Notes: generated from the letters alone by a model not told the origin. A stretch of 64,000 bases of DNA from Pseudomonadota bacterium (GCA_021324155.1 JAJPJQ010000020.1:62001-126000), one strand, 5' to 3'. Numbered from the stretch's first letter, positions 53,540-63,309 are shown. Program-made: numbers and translations.

Positions 53540-54283
53540 ATGTCCAGCTGGGTATGGGGCGAGGTTCCGGAAGGATTCGATAAAATTCGCGCCGGCGGTC
53601 GCATGGCCCTCATACGCGCGGATACCGCGGCGCAGGCTGACGTGATGACATCGCCCGATGCATTAGGCGAACATACCGCCGCTTTCGGCCGCGGCGCACT
53701 CGCCATGCTGCCTCTCGACGGCGGCGACGCGTTGGTGCGTCGCTACCGTCACGGAGGGGCCCTGCGGGCACTGACCGGAGATTTATTTTTCACATGGCCC
53801 CCGCGTCCGTTCCGCGAGCTCGCGCTCACCGAGGCCGCGCGCGCGCGCGGCGTTCCGACGGTGGAGGTCCTCGCGGCGCTCGTCGAGCCGGTCGCCGGCC
53901 CGGTTTACCGCGGCTGGCTTGTCACGCGACGGCTTGAGGGCGCACGCGATCTCTGGGAGGCCGTCCGGTCCGTGGCTCCGACAGCCAAACGGGCCCACTT
54001 GGAAGCGTCAGCGCGCGCCGTGCGCGCGATGCATCGCTGTGGTATCATTCACCGCGATCTTAACTTGAAGAATATTTTAGTGCGCTCGGAAGGCGGAACT
54101 GCACGGGGTTATATCATCGACTTCGATAAGTCGCGCCTGTCTCCGGCGGAAGTTCCTCCGCCGCACGCGCAAAATAATCTCGAACGCTTGAAGCGTTCGA
54201 TCAACAAGCTCGATCCGGAGCGGCGGCATATTTCCGCCGCCGACTGGGAGCTGTTCCTGCGCGCCTACGGCGAGGCCGGATGA
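53540..54283 (+). CDS. 3-deoxy-D-manno-octulosonic acid kinase (KdkA-like)
   Basis: A 247-residue member of the WaaP/KdkA small-kinase family. LVRRYRHGGALRALTGDLFF is the characteristic KdkA opening, HRCGIIHRDLNLKNILV holds the catalytic Asp, and YIIDFDKSRLS supplies the metal-binding Asp. It likely phosphorylates Kdo in the inner core. It overlaps waaC-like by four bases (ATGA) downstream. Confidence 0.88.
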   Translation: MSSWVWGEVPEGFDKIRAGGRMALIRADTAAQADVMTSPDALGEHTAAFGRGALAMLPLDGGDALVRRYRHGGALRALTGDLFFTWPPRPFRELALTEAARARGVPTVEVLAALVEPVAGPVYRGWLVTRRLEGARDLWEAVRSVAPTAKRAHLEASARAVRAMHRCGIIHRDLNLKNILVRSEGGTARGYIIDFDKSRLSPAEVPPPHAQNNLERLKRSINKLDPERRHISAADWELFLRAYGEAG

Positions 54284-55320
54284 AATTCGATCCGCAAAAG
54301 ATTCTCATCGTATTGCACGGATCGATCGGCGACGTTACGCGCGCGCTGCCGCTCGCGAACCTCCTCCGGCGGAGTTTTCCCGCCGCGTGGATCGCCTGGT
54401 CGGTCGAGGCACCGGCGATGCCGCTTGTCGAGCGCCATCCCGCCATCGATGAGGTTATTCTCTTCGACCGGCCGAACTGGCGCGCCAGCGTGCGGCCGTT
54501 TCTCCGGCGCATCCGCTCAGGCGGCTTCGATCTTGTTCTCGACCTGCAGCGGCATCTCAAGAGCGGTTTCATCAGCTGGTGGTCGCGGGCGCCGCATCGC
54601 ATCGGCTTTGCGCCGCGTGACGCCAAAGAGCTCAATTGGCTGTTCAACAACCACCACATCGCGCCGGCGGCGGAACGCGAGTCGAAGCTCAACCATTACC
54701 TCAGATTCGCCGATTTTCTCCTGCTGCAAACCAGCGTTATCGAATGGAACTTTCAGCTTTCTCCGGAGGAAGAGAAGGCTGTCGAAAAGTTCGCGCGCGC
54801 GATCGGCGGCCGATTCGTCGCGTACTGCGTCGGTGGACGTTGGGAAAGCAAGCGCTGGTTTCCGCACGAGGCGGCGCGAAGCGCAATGGAAGTCAACCGC
54901 CGCTACGGCCTCGCGGTCGTTCTGCTCGGCGGCACGGAAGACCGGCCGTTCGCGGCCGAAATGGAACGGGCGACGACGGTGCCGCTCGTTGATCTGACCG
55001 GGCAAACGTCTCTGCGCGAGGCGATCGGCCTGCTCGCGCGCGCAGAGTTTTCCGTCGGGCCCGATTCTGGGTTGATGCACCTTTCCGCTGCTGTCGGCAC
55101 GCCGGTTGTGTCGCTCTGGGGGCCGACGGATCCCGAGCGCACGGGTCCATACGGATTCGACGATCTCGTCGTCCGCGGCAGCGCCCCGTGCGCGCCGTGT
55201 TACGTGAAAATGTGCCCGATCGACCGCATGTGCATGGAGTCGATCAAGAGCAGCGCCGTTTTGGTGAAAATCGAGGCGGCGCTCGCCCGCAAAGGAACTC
55301 TGCGTGACGCCACCGGATAA
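54280..55320 (+). CDS. waaC: GT9 lipopolysaccharide heptosyltransferase (WaaC-like)
   Basis: A 346-residue GT9. KILIVLHGSIGDVTRALPLANLLRRSFP opens it; VGGRWESKRWFPHE and VGPDSGLMHLSAAVGTPVVSLWGPTDPERTGPYG are the donor-site motifs. A Cys-rich end (CAPCYVKMCPIDRMCM) is present. Most similar in pattern to heptosyltransferase I, which acts before WaaF, but assignment of I versus II is a guess. Its 3' end overlaps the next kinase by 17 bases. Confidence 0.85.
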   Translation: MKFDPQKILIVLHGSIGDVTRALPLANLLRRSFPAAWIAWSVEAPAMPLVERHPAIDEVILFDRPNWRASVRPFLRRIRSGGFDLVLDLQRHLKSGFISWWSRAPHRIGFAPRDAKELNWLFNNHHIAPAAERESKLNHYLRFADFLLLQTSVIEWNFQLSPEEEKAVEKFARAIGGRFVAYCVGGRWESKRWFPHEAARSAMEVNRRYGLAVVLLGGTEDRPFAAEMERATTVPLVDLTGQTSLREAIGLLARAEFSVGPDSGLMHLSAAVGTPVVSLWGPTDPERTGPYGFDDLVVRGSAPCAPCYVKMCPIDRMCMESIKSSAVLVKIEAALARKGTLRDATG

Positions 55321-56155
55321 TTATCAGATCCGGCGTGACGGCAACTGGAGACTGCGCGTGCAGCCGGAGGCATGGAGCGGTCCTCTGTGGTCCGAGATTC
55401 GCGCGCGGATCGCCGAGACCGCGCCGGACAAACATCCGCGCACGTTGCGTCTAACCGGCGGCTATTATCTAAAGATCTATTCGCCGCCGAAAGGCGCGGC
55501 ACGTATCAAGGATGTCATGCGCCGTTCCAAGGCGATGCGCGCGCTGAAACAGACCGATGCACTGTCGCGGCTCGGCTTTCACGTACCGCCGGTAGTCGCG
55601 GCGGGAGAGGAGCGCGCCAGCGGTTTTTTGCGCAACGCTTTTCTCCTCATGCGCGAAATCGAGGGCCAGCCGCTGATACAGGTCTTGCGCGAGCGCTTCG
55701 TACCACCGCTCGAAACGCCGGAGATCACGCGCAAACGACGTTGGCTTTCGCGGCTCGCCGCCGAGATACGGCGTATGCACGTGAACGGATTCGTTCACGG
55801 CGACCTGGTCCCGTCGAACGTCTTCGTCGGCTTCGACGCCGACGAAGATGCGATATTTTATTTTATGGACCACGACCGGACGCGTCGATATCCGCGCCGT
55901 CTTCCGCAGTGGCTCTGGCGGCGGAACCTTGTGCAGCTGAATCGCATCGTTCTGCCGGGCGTCTCGCTCCAGGATCGCATGCGCTTTGCGCGCGTTTACT
56001 TCGACAAAGCGCGCTGGGGCCCTCGCGAGCGCCGGCTCATTCGCTGGCTGGAGCGAAAAACCCGCAGGCGGCGCAAGGAATGCGAGCGCGTCGAGGCGAA
56101 AGTCAGTTTTCGGGAGCTCATGCGATGGAATGGCCCGTTCGCAAAGAATCTGTAG
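55304..56155 (+). CDS. Lipopolysaccharide kinase InaA/WaaP family protein
   Basis: A 283-residue small kinase starting at GTG 55304. LTGGYYLKIYSPPKG is the ATP-lysine region, NGFVHGDLVPSNVFV the catalytic loop and FYFMDHDRTRR the metal site. It is a second LPS kinase, distinct from KdkA. The C-terminus is very basic (WLERKTRRRRKE), consistent with membrane-surface work. It overlaps the PMT-type transferase by 31 bases. Confidence 0.82.
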   Translation: MTPPDNYQIRRDGNWRLRVQPEAWSGPLWSEIRARIAETAPDKHPRTLRLTGGYYLKIYSPPKGAARIKDVMRRSKAMRALKQTDALSRLGFHVPPVVAAGEERASGFLRNAFLLMREIEGQPLIQVLRERFVPPLETPEITRKRRWLSRLAAEIRRMHVNGFVHGDLVPSNVFVGFDADEDAIFYFMDHDRTRRYPRRLPQWLWRRNLVQLNRIVLPGVSLQDRMRFARVYFDKARWGPRERRLIRWLERKTRRRRKECERVEAKVSFRELMRWNGPFAKNL

Positions 56156-57618
56156 ACGGCTTCTGGCAGAGACTCGAGGCCGGCGCGCAGGAGCGCGAGA
56201 GTTTCCCTTTGCTGTCGCGTCCTGTCGTTCACGTTACCTTGCTCGTCGTTTTGGCGCTCGTGCTGTGCCTCGGCGGCCTGTCTCCGAAGAAGATACTCGA
56301 AGGCGATGAGGCCCTTTATGCGCTCGTGCCCAAGACGATCTTACTGACCGGCAACTGGGTGCGTCTGACGTACAACGGCGAGCCGTACTACTTCAAACCG
56401 CCGCTGAATTTCTGGATCACCGCAGCGTTTTTTAAAGTTTTGCCGATGAACGCGTTGACCGCCTCTCTAGGCTCGGGGCTTTTCGGTGCGCTTGTCGCGC
56501 TAATGATCTATGTGATGTGCCGCATCATGTTTCCTGGCTGGGTGCTCGCATTCTCCGCTACGCTGGTTTATCTCACGACCCACGAAGTGCTGCATTGGAC
56601 GCGCGGCGCGCATCTCGAAACGGTGCTCACGTTCTGCATTCTATTCGGTTTGCTAATGGCCTATCTGTCCCGCAAGAACTCTGCGGCGATCGTCGGCATG
56701 GGAGTCGCCGCCGCCCTCGGCTGGCTGGCGAAAGGCCCGCAGGCATTGTATCCGGGCGCAGTCGCACTGATCATGTGGAAAACGGAGGGCGTTTTCTGGC
56801 GCCGGTTGTTCTCGTTCTGGAGCATCGCCTCGGCTGTCGTCCTCGCGGCGATCATCGCGCCGTGGCTCTTGACACGGTTTCAAGCCGAAAGCGGCTTCGC
56901 TCAGGGATATTTCCTGAAAGAGCTCGGGCGCACGCTCTTCGGCCCCACGCAGACTGGTAACCCGCCTTATTATTATTTTGTCAATATCGTCCAGAGCTAC
57001 TGGCCGTGGCTGCCGGCCGCAGCAATGGGATTTTATATCCTCGCGCGTGGCTGGAAGCGCTCGCCGGGCGCGCGGCTCTGGCTCGTTTACACGGTGGTTC
57101 TTGTCGCTGTCGTCATGATCACGGCGGAGAAGCGCATGCGTTACCTTTTTCAGCTCTACCCGGCGCTGTCGGTCGCGGGCGGCGCCGCAGTAACATTCGC
57201 CATTCAGCGCTATCGCACGGCGCTTCATATCTTCATTGTTTTGGTCGTCGCCGTCGCACTCGGTCTTACGATTTTCGCGCGCAAGAATAGATTGCCTTCG
57301 CCGCCGACGGCTGACGCGCTCGTCGTCGCTGAAAAGTTGCGGCCGGAAGACCGTGTGTGGCTTACCGATCGGACCGAACACGGACTCGGAAAAGAGCCGA
57401 GCGTCGCTAAAACCATCGGCTTCTACGCGCCGCCGCTGCTCAGGAGTTGCGAGGGAAAATGCGACAAGGAGGCGACGCCCGGCTCGCTTGTGGTCGCGCG
57501 CGCCGACGAGGCAGACGAGGTAGCGCGGCTGGTGCGCGGCAGAGTCGATTACGCCAACAAAACGCTCGCGCTCATCAAGGTTCCTGTATCCTCGGATGAA
57601 AATCGGACTCGCCCATAA
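56125..57618 (+). CDS. ArnT/PMT-type membrane glycosyltransferase
   Basis: A 497-residue integral membrane protein with about 10-12 helices and the GT39/83 loop-1 signature GDEALYALVPKTILLTGNWVRLTYNGEPYYFKPPLNFW, including the acidic GDEALYA and the KPPLNFW stretch. It would move a sugar from a polyprenyl phosphate donor to lipid A or core on the periplasmic side. The true start is 56125 (GGGAG upstream); the frame runs back through the kinase gene by chance. Sugar donor is undetermined. Confidence 0.87.
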   Translation: MEWPVRKESVDGFWQRLEAGAQERESFPLLSRPVVHVTLLVVLALVLCLGGLSPKKILEGDEALYALVPKTILLTGNWVRLTYNGEPYYFKPPLNFWITAAFFKVLPMNALTASLGSGLFGALVALMIYVMCRIMFPGWVLAFSATLVYLTTHEVLHWTRGAHLETVLTFCILFGLLMAYLSRKNSAAIVGMGVAAALGWLAKGPQALYPGAVALIMWKTEGVFWRRLFSFWSIASAVVLAAIIAPWLLTRFQAESGFAQGYFLKELGRTLFGPTQTGNPPYYYFVNIVQSYWPWLPAAAMGFYILARGWKRSPGARLWLVYTVVLVAVVMITAEKRMRYLFQLYPALSVAGGAAVTFAIQRYRTALHIFIVLVVAVALGLTIFARKNRLPSPPTADALVVAEKLRPEDRVWLTDRTEHGLGKEPSVAKTIGFYAPPLLRSCEGKCDKEATPGSLVVARADEADEVARLVRGRVDYANKTLALIKVPVSSDENRTRP

Positions 57619-58732
57619 GCGCCTCGAGTTGCGGGGCGGAACCGAACGAATTCTCTATCGCACGGCGGAGGGGCTGCGCGACCGCGGCCATGAGGTGCAT
57701 CTCTTTTGCGGCGAATTCGTCATAGATCCGCCCCCAGGGACCTTCGGCCATCGCGTTCCATCGCTGCGCTGGCCGCGGACGGCGCGGCTCCTGACCTTCG
57801 CGTGCTTCGCGCCGGGCTTCATTGCGCGGCATCGCTGCGACGTGGTGATGAGCTTCGACCGCCTTGCGTCGCAGGACATCTTTCGGAGCGGCGGCGGGCC
57901 GCACCGGACTTTCCTCGGCAAGATGCGGCGCGCAGAGAATTTCTCGCGCAGGCTGTGGTACGGTATTTCTCCCTATCATCGTGCGGTGCTGGCGATCGAG
58001 CGGCGTCAGATGGAGAACGGCGGCTCCAAGAAGATCATCGCCGTTTGCGAGCAGATCGCGCGCGAGATCGTCGAAGCTTATGACGTGCCGCCGTCCAAGG
58101 TCGAGGTCCTCCATAACGGCATCGATCTCGAGCGCTTTCATCCGCGACGCCGCGACAACGAGGGACGCAGGCTCAGGGAGGAGCTCAACGTGCCGCCGGA
58201 CGCGCCGGTCGCGCTCTTCGTCGGCACCGGCTTCCGCCGCAAAGGGCTCGACACACTGCTCCGACTCTGGAAGTCCGACGAGTTCAGAAATATTTATCTG
58301 ATCGTTGTCGGCCATGACGCAAAGCTCTCCCACTACCGGAGCCGGTGGGCTCGGAAAGAGATCATCTTCGCGGGCGCGCAGCGGCTCGTCGAAAACTATT
58401 ATGCAGCGGCCGATCTGCTGGTCCTGCCGAGCATCCAAGAGGCCTTCGGTAATGTTGCTCTAGAAGCGCTGGCGTCGGGCGTCCCCGTCGTCACCAGCGC
58501 GGGGGTAGGGGCCCTCGATCGCGCCGATGCGGATCTCCGCGAGGGCTTGCTGGACGAGGTCGACGATCAAAACGAGCTCAAATCGAAGGTCGTGCGTTTC
58601 CTCGATAGGGGCCGCTGGCCGGAGCTTTCGAGCTCGGCGCGGCGAACGGCGGAGCGCTACTCCTGGGAAAACTATTTCGCCGGCCTGGATCGAATCATGA
58701 AGCAGGTGGCCGCAGGCCGCGAGTCGGCATGA
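57596..58732 (+). CDS. GT4 glycosyltransferase (WaaG-like)
   Basis: A 378-residue GT-B enzyme. MKIGLAHKRLELRGGTERILYRTAEGL is like WaaG and related core glucosyltransferases. LFVGTGFRRKGLDTLLRLW lies at the domain hinge and SIQEAFGNVALEALASGVPVVTSAGVG holds the EX7E pair. It likely adds the first outer-core sugar. It overlaps the PMT gene by 23 bases and the next kinase by four. Confidence 0.88.
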   Translation: MKIGLAHKRLELRGGTERILYRTAEGLRDRGHEVHLFCGEFVIDPPPGTFGHRVPSLRWPRTARLLTFACFAPGFIARHRCDVVMSFDRLASQDIFRSGGGPHRTFLGKMRRAENFSRRLWYGISPYHRAVLAIERRQMENGGSKKIIAVCEQIAREIVEAYDVPPSKVEVLHNGIDLERFHPRRRDNEGRRLREELNVPPDAPVALFVGTGFRRKGLDTLLRLWKSDEFRNIYLIVVGHDAKLSHYRSRWARKEIIFAGAQRLVENYYAAADLLVLPSIQEAFGNVALEALASGVPVVTSAGVGALDRADADLREGLLDEVDDQNELKSKVVRFLDRGRWPELSSSARRTAERYSWENYFAGLDRIMKQVAAGRESA

Positions 58733-59550
58733 CGAACGATTTTCGCTTAGTGGCCGAGCGCGGCGTATCGGGCTGGATGAGAAAAGATCTGTCGCCGGAT
58801 TTCCTCTCCGATTTCGGCCGCGACCCGGATGCATTTTTGCGCGGCGGCGGATCGAAAGTCCTGAAGAGCGTCGCGAGGTCCACCGTCGTCCGCCGCGAAG
58901 CATTGCTTCCGTCGGGATCGGGCGCAATTGTCATCAAATATTTTCATCCCGAGTCCGTATGGCGTCGCATCGCTTCGTCGGCTCTGCCGTCGCCCGCCGT
59001 GAGAGCGCTGCGCGCTGCTCTTTTGCTCGAAGCGCTCGGCGTGAAGACCGCGCGTCCGCTGGTCGCCGTGCGGGCCGAAAAAAATCGCGGTGCGAGTTAT
59101 TACATCAGCGAAGAAATCACCGACAGCCGTTCGATGCGCTCCTTGCTGATCGAGATTCAGAGAGAGCTTCCGCCAAAAGAAGCGCGCTCGGCCCGCCGCC
59201 GGCTGCTGACGGGGGCGGCCGAATTGTTCTACTGCTTGCACGCCGCGCGCATCTATCACCGCGATCTCAAGGCAGGGAACATTCTCGTCCGCGGCTGGCA
59301 GACGCCTGAATGGAAGATGATCCTGGTAGATCTCGACGGGCTTACGCGGATGCGGCGGCTGTGGCCGTCGCGGAGGATCAAAAATTTGGCCCAGCTCTGC
59401 CGTATCCGCAGGTGGACGCCGCGGGATCGAATTTATTTCTTGAAACAATATTGCGACCGCTTCGGCATGACAAAGGCAGATCGCAGGCAACTCGTGCGGC
59501 GCGTTCTCGAGAGCTGCCGGGAGCGGCTGGAAGGGCCGTCGCGCCGTTAA
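58729..59550 (+). CDS. Lipopolysaccharide kinase InaA family protein (second copy)
   Basis: A 273-residue kinase. IVIKYFHPESVWRR holds the ATP lysine, LHAARIYHRDLKAGNILV the catalytic loop, and MILVDLDGLTRMRR the metal-binding Asp. It is the third LPS-type kinase of the cluster. The first 60 residues are not recognised. ATGA overlap with the upstream GT4 supports the start. The target, heptose or Kdo, cannot be told. Confidence 0.84.
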   Translation: MTNDFRLVAERGVSGWMRKDLSPDFLSDFGRDPDAFLRGGGSKVLKSVARSTVVRREALLPSGSGAIVIKYFHPESVWRRIASSALPSPAVRALRAALLLEALGVKTARPLVAVRAEKNRGASYYISEEITDSRSMRSLLIEIQRELPPKEARSARRRLLTGAAELFYCLHAARIYHRDLKAGNILVRGWQTPEWKMILVDLDGLTRMRRLWPSRRIKNLAQLCRIRRWTPRDRIYFLKQYCDRFGMTKADRRQLVRRVLESCRERLEGPSRR

Positions 59551-59612
59551 CGGGCGAGCTGTCTTTCGCGCATCGTGTTGACGCGGTAAGACACCCAATA
59601 TAAATTAAAAGA

Positions 59613-60506
59613 TTGAGCACTCACGTGATCAAAATCTTTCGCCGAAATCTGAGCCGGCGCGCGCGCCGCTACGCGCGGGCGGAAGTTTTCATCGTCTCGA
59701 TACCGAAAAGCGGTCGCACCTGGCTGAGAGTTTTTCTGCACGCGTATTTTTGCCAGCTGAGAAGCAGGGAATTCACTCTCGATCCCAAGGAGCTGTTCAG
59801 CCGCGGCGACGTGCCCGAATTCGTCTTCACGCACGATGCGTGGAGCTTTCTGACGGCACGCAAGCTCTCGGATAGGATTACGGGCAAGCCGCTCGTGCCG
59901 CCAGGGCAGGCGCGGCGGAAACGCATCCTGCTGCTCGCGCGCGACCCGAGAGACGTCATGGTGTCGCTGTTCTTTCAGCTGAGCAAGAGGACGCACCGGT
60001 ACGGCGGCGAGCTGGCGGCGATGATCCGCGACCGCAAAGTCGGATTCGCCCGCATCGTCGACGTCATGAACGGCTGGATGAAGGAATGGGCGGGCCGCGA
60101 GAACTTCAAGCTCGTGCGCTACGAAGACTGCCGGAGGAGTCCGGAGGAGACGTTTCGCCAGGTGCTGCGTTTCATCGGCGGTTCGGCGATCGACGAGGCG
60201 GCGCTCGCCCACGCGGTGAACTTCTCCAGCTTCGAGAACATGAAACAGCTCGAAACGAGCGGCAAGGCGAAAAACAAGCGGCTGAGGCCGGGAAATCAGG
60301 ACGACCCGGAATCGTACAAAGTCCGGCGCGGCCGTGTCGGCGGCTTCAAGGAATATCTCAAGGCCGAAGATTTACAGTATGTGGAAAATGCGATGAAGAC
60401 GCTCGATCGGCGGTTCGGCTACGAAGCGACGGCTTCTGAGCCTGCGACGGCAGGGGCGAACGTCACATCGCAGGGACCCGAGAGCCGCTTGCCGGGCTTT
60501 CTATAA
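59613..60506 (+). CDS. Sulfotransferase domain protein (type A)
   Basis: A 297-residue PAPS-dependent sulfotransferase. The 5'-phosphosulfate loop is SIPKSGRTWLRVFLHAY and the 3'-phosphate site is LLARDPRDVMVSLFFQLSKRTHRY. RRGRVGGFKEYLKAEDLQYVE near the C-terminus also fits PAPS binding. Start is TTG 59613; a GTG at 59625 is equally possible. It is a paralogue of the sulfotransferase at the right edge. Likely acceptor: LPS core or exopolysaccharide. Confidence 0.82.
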   Translation: MSTHVIKIFRRNLSRRARRYARAEVFIVSIPKSGRTWLRVFLHAYFCQLRSREFTLDPKELFSRGDVPEFVFTHDAWSFLTARKLSDRITGKPLVPPGQARRKRILLLARDPRDVMVSLFFQLSKRTHRYGGELAAMIRDRKVGFARIVDVMNGWMKEWAGRENFKLVRYEDCRRSPEETFRQVLRFIGGSAIDEAALAHAVNFSSFENMKQLETSGKAKNKRLRPGNQDDPESYKVRRGRVGGFKEYLKAEDLQYVENAMKTLDRRFGYEATASEPATAGANVTSQGPESRLPGFL

Positions 60507-60515
60507 AATCGCGCC

Positions 60516-61334
60516 GTGGCACACAAGAAATTCGGGCGAATGATTACCAGCCCGCTGCGCGTGCTGCCGGATTTTCTCATCATCGGCGCGATGCGCGGCG
60601 GGACGAGCTCGCTATATCATTACCTGGTTCAGCATCCGTGTATCGCACACGCGCAGACGAAAGAAGTGCACTACTTCGACAGCCACTACCAGAAGGGCCC
60701 ACTTTGGTACCGCGCCCACTTCGATACCGTGGGATCGAAGTGGTTATTGCGCGCGCGCGGCCGGTCGTTTGTGACGGGCGAAGCCACGGCATACTATCTG
60801 TTTCATCCTCAGGTGCCGACGCGGGTCTTTCGGCTCATGCCGCGCGTCAAGCTGATCGCGCTGCTAAGAAATCCGGTCGACCGCGCCTACTCTCATTACC
60901 AGCGCGCCGTCAGGCGCGGCCGGGAGAAGTTATCGTTCGACGAGGCAATCCGCATCGAGGCAGAGCGGTTGAAGGACGAAACGCAAAGGCTTATGAGCGA
61001 CGAGAGCTATCAAAGCCTCGTTCATCGCCAACTCTCCTACCTCGCGCGCGGGATCTACGTCGATCAGCTGAAACGCTGGCTCGATCTTTTTCCGCGGGAG
61101 CGTTTACTGATCATAAAAAGCGAGGACTTCTTCGCGGATGTCGGGCGCACGTTGGACGAGGCTCAACGATTTATCGGCGTGCCGTCGTGGAATATCGAAG
61201 ATCGGCAGGTGTACAAACAGGCGAGCTATTCCAAACTGGAGCCGGCGACGCGCCAGAGGCTAGTCGAGTATTTCGCGCCGCACAACCGGCGCTTAAAGGA
61301 ATTTCTCGGACAAGATTTCGGTTGGGATCGGTGA
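60516..61334 (+). CDS. Sulfotransferase (heparan-sulfate N-sulfotransferase type, type B)
   Basis: A 272-residue sulfotransferase starting at GTG 60516. DFLIIGAMRGGTSSLYHYLVQHP is the 5'-phosphosulfate loop, KEVHYFDSHYQKG the acceptor region, and IALLRNPVDRAYSHYQRAVRRG the 3'-phosphate site. The pattern is that of NST/heparan-type enzymes that sulfate glycans. It follows the type A enzyme by nine bases. Confidence 0.88.
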   Translation: MAHKKFGRMITSPLRVLPDFLIIGAMRGGTSSLYHYLVQHPCIAHAQTKEVHYFDSHYQKGPLWYRAHFDTVGSKWLLRARGRSFVTGEATAYYLFHPQVPTRVFRLMPRVKLIALLRNPVDRAYSHYQRAVRRGREKLSFDEAIRIEAERLKDETQRLMSDESYQSLVHRQLSYLARGIYVDQLKRWLDLFPRERLLIIKSEDFFADVGRTLDEAQRFIGVPSWNIEDRQVYKQASYSKLEPATRQRLVEYFAPHNRRLKEFLGQDFGWDR

Positions 61335-61356
61335 ACGACGAACGTCAGGAGGAGCA

Positions 61357-62145
61357 GTGAGCTACGACAATCCGGGGCAGAAAACAGTTATCGTGCTCGG
61401 CACGGCACGGTCGGGAACTTCCGTAACCGCAGGGATGCTTTCCAGTCTTGGAGTCAATATGGGCAACGTGGGCTATGCGACGGAATCGAATCCACGCGGG
61501 GCGTTCGAAGACCGCGACTTCGAGAGATTCCACAAAGAGATGTTCAACGCGATCGACGGCGGCAAGACGTACTGGGACCCGCCGACGCGCGAACGAGCGC
61601 TCGCGGAAAAGCCCGTCGTCGATTCGCACATCGCGCGGCTGATGGCCGAAAAGTCCAAGGGGCAAAAGCTGTGGGGCTGGAAGCATCCGCGCTCGGTGCT
61701 GACGATCGACCTGTTTTTGCCGTATGTCACCAATCCTCACTTCGTCATGGTCTTTCGCAACCCGCTAGCGATCGCATATTCTTCCGTCGAGCACACGAAG
61801 AACAGAGAGAAGAGCGTGGATCTCATCACCGGCCTCAAACTCGCGAATTTCTACCAGAAAGAGATGGTCGACTTTCTCGATCGTCATCCGGAGTTGCCGA
61901 CGATTCTCGTCACGTTCGACGACATCGTGACGCAGCCGATGAAAGAGGCCGCGCGGCTCGCCGAGTTTCTTGACATCACGCTCGACGAAAAGAAAATCAA
62001 GGCCGTCGAGCACATGGTGATCCCGCGCGATCAGATAGCGGAGAGCCGCAAACAGACGACCGATCTGTGGACGGGAAGATTTCCCAAGTTCATCAAGAAG
62101 ACGGTGGACTCGGCGCTGGGGCGAAGGAGACGCCTTAAAGTCTAG
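61357..62145 (+). CDS. Sulfotransferase family protein (type C)
   Basis: A 262-residue P-loop sulfotransferase-like protein with VIVLGTARSGTSVTAGMLSSLG, GAFEDRDFERFH and VMVFRNPLAIAYSSVEHTKN. The GTG start is preceded by AGGAGG four bases... in the gap after the type B gene. Such proteins often accompany glycan clusters, and acceptor is unknown. It differs enough from its neighbours to be a separate subfamily. Confidence 0.82.
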   Translation: MSYDNPGQKTVIVLGTARSGTSVTAGMLSSLGVNMGNVGYATESNPRGAFEDRDFERFHKEMFNAIDGGKTYWDPPTRERALAEKPVVDSHIARLMAEKSKGQKLWGWKHPRSVLTIDLFLPYVTNPHFVMVFRNPLAIAYSSVEHTKNREKSVDLITGLKLANFYQKEMVDFLDRHPELPTILVTFDDIVTQPMKEAARLAEFLDITLDEKKIKAVEHMVIPRDQIAESRKQTTDLWTGRFPKFIKKTVDSALGRRRRLKV

Positions 62146-62184
62146 CAGCGCGCCGGTTCGCCGCGGCGCGTTCAACTGTAAACC

Positions 62185-63309
62185 TTGAATATCCTTCAAA
62201 CCGATTTTCATCTTTCGTGGTCTGGGCAGACTGCGCGCGTATTGTACCTCTCCCGCGAGTTAATCCGGCGCGGCCACCGAGTGACGATCGCCAGCCCGCG
62301 CGCTGCCGTTCTCGGGCAGCGAGCTCGGCAGGCTGGGCTCGCCGTCTTCGACCGGGCCGCTTTCAAGAAGCCGACCGACGCCGTGCAATTCTTTCGCGAC
62401 ATGCGCGCGCTCGGCGCGCTTATTCGCTCCCAGGCCTACGACGTGATTCACGTTCACGGCTCGGAGGACAGCTGGACGGTCGCGGCCACCCTCAAGGCGT
62501 ACGGTTTGCCGCCGCGCGTTCTGATGACGCGGCATAACTCCAAACCGGTGCATTTCAATGCGCCGAACCGGTGGCTTTACCGCTCGGCAATCCACGCGCT
62601 CGTCGCCGTGAGCGCCGGCACTGCGGAAAACTATCAGCGCTTCTTCGACGCGCGCGTGCTGCGAAAAGAAAGCATACGTGTCATTCACTCTTGCATCGAT
62701 ATCGACCGCTTCAGCGGCGCGCTGGCACCCGAGCGCGTGCGCGCCGAATTGGGCGTCCATCCGGACGATCCGATCGTCGGCCTCATCGGCCGCGTCAATC
62801 GCGAGAAGGGCCACATGGTGCTGCTCGACGCCGTTCCCGAAGTGCTCGCCGTCTTTCCGCGCGCGGTCTTCGTATTTGCCGGAAGGGGCGGCAGGATGGA
62901 AGGAATCGTGCGATCGGCGATTGCCGAGCGCGGGCTGCAGCGCTCGGTTCGGATGCTCGGGTTTCGCGAGGACATCCCGGACATTACCGCAGCACTTGAC
63001 GTCTCCGTGCTCCCGGCGGTCGGCACCGACTCGTCTCCCGCGGTTCTCAAAGAAGCAATGTTTCTCGGTAAACCGGTGATTGCGACCCGCATCGGCGGCA
63101 TCCCGGAGATCGTGACGGAGGACGCCGGCGTTCTCGTTCCGCCCGGCGACGCTAAAAGTTTGGCGCGGGCGCTCGTCGCTGTCCTAAAAAATCTGCGTGA
63201 CGCGCCGAGCCGCGTGCGCAGGAGCTTTCCCGAGCGCTTCACCCCGGAATATATGTGCACGGAATATTTGAAGGTCTACCAGAATATGCTCGACGGTAAG
63301 GTTGATTGA
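62185..63309 (+). CDS. GT4 glycosyltransferase
   Basis: A 374-residue GT-B enzyme from TTG 62185. MNILQTDFHLSWSGQTARVLYLSREL opens it; VIHSCIDIDRFSG and LIGRVNREKGHMVLLDAV mark the second domain. The EX7E-like site (SPAVLKEAMFLGKPVIATRIGGIPE) has no first Glu, with SS in its place, so it may be a variant active site. Likely part of core or O-chain assembly. The stop overlaps the next gene by one base. Confidence 0.85.
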   Translation: MNILQTDFHLSWSGQTARVLYLSRELIRRGHRVTIASPRAAVLGQRARQAGLAVFDRAAFKKPTDAVQFFRDMRALGALIRSQAYDVIHVHGSEDSWTVAATLKAYGLPPRVLMTRHNSKPVHFNAPNRWLYRSAIHALVAVSAGTAENYQRFFDARVLRKESIRVIHSCIDIDRFSGALAPERVRAELGVHPDDPIVGLIGRVNREKGHMVLLDAVPEVLAVFPRAVFVFAGRGGRMEGIVRSAIAERGLQRSVRMLGFREDIPDITAALDVSVLPAVGTDSSPAVLKEAMFLGKPVIATRIGGIPEIVTEDAGVLVPPGDAKSLARALVAVLKNLRDAPSRVRRSFPERFTPEYMCTEYLKVYQNMLDGKVD

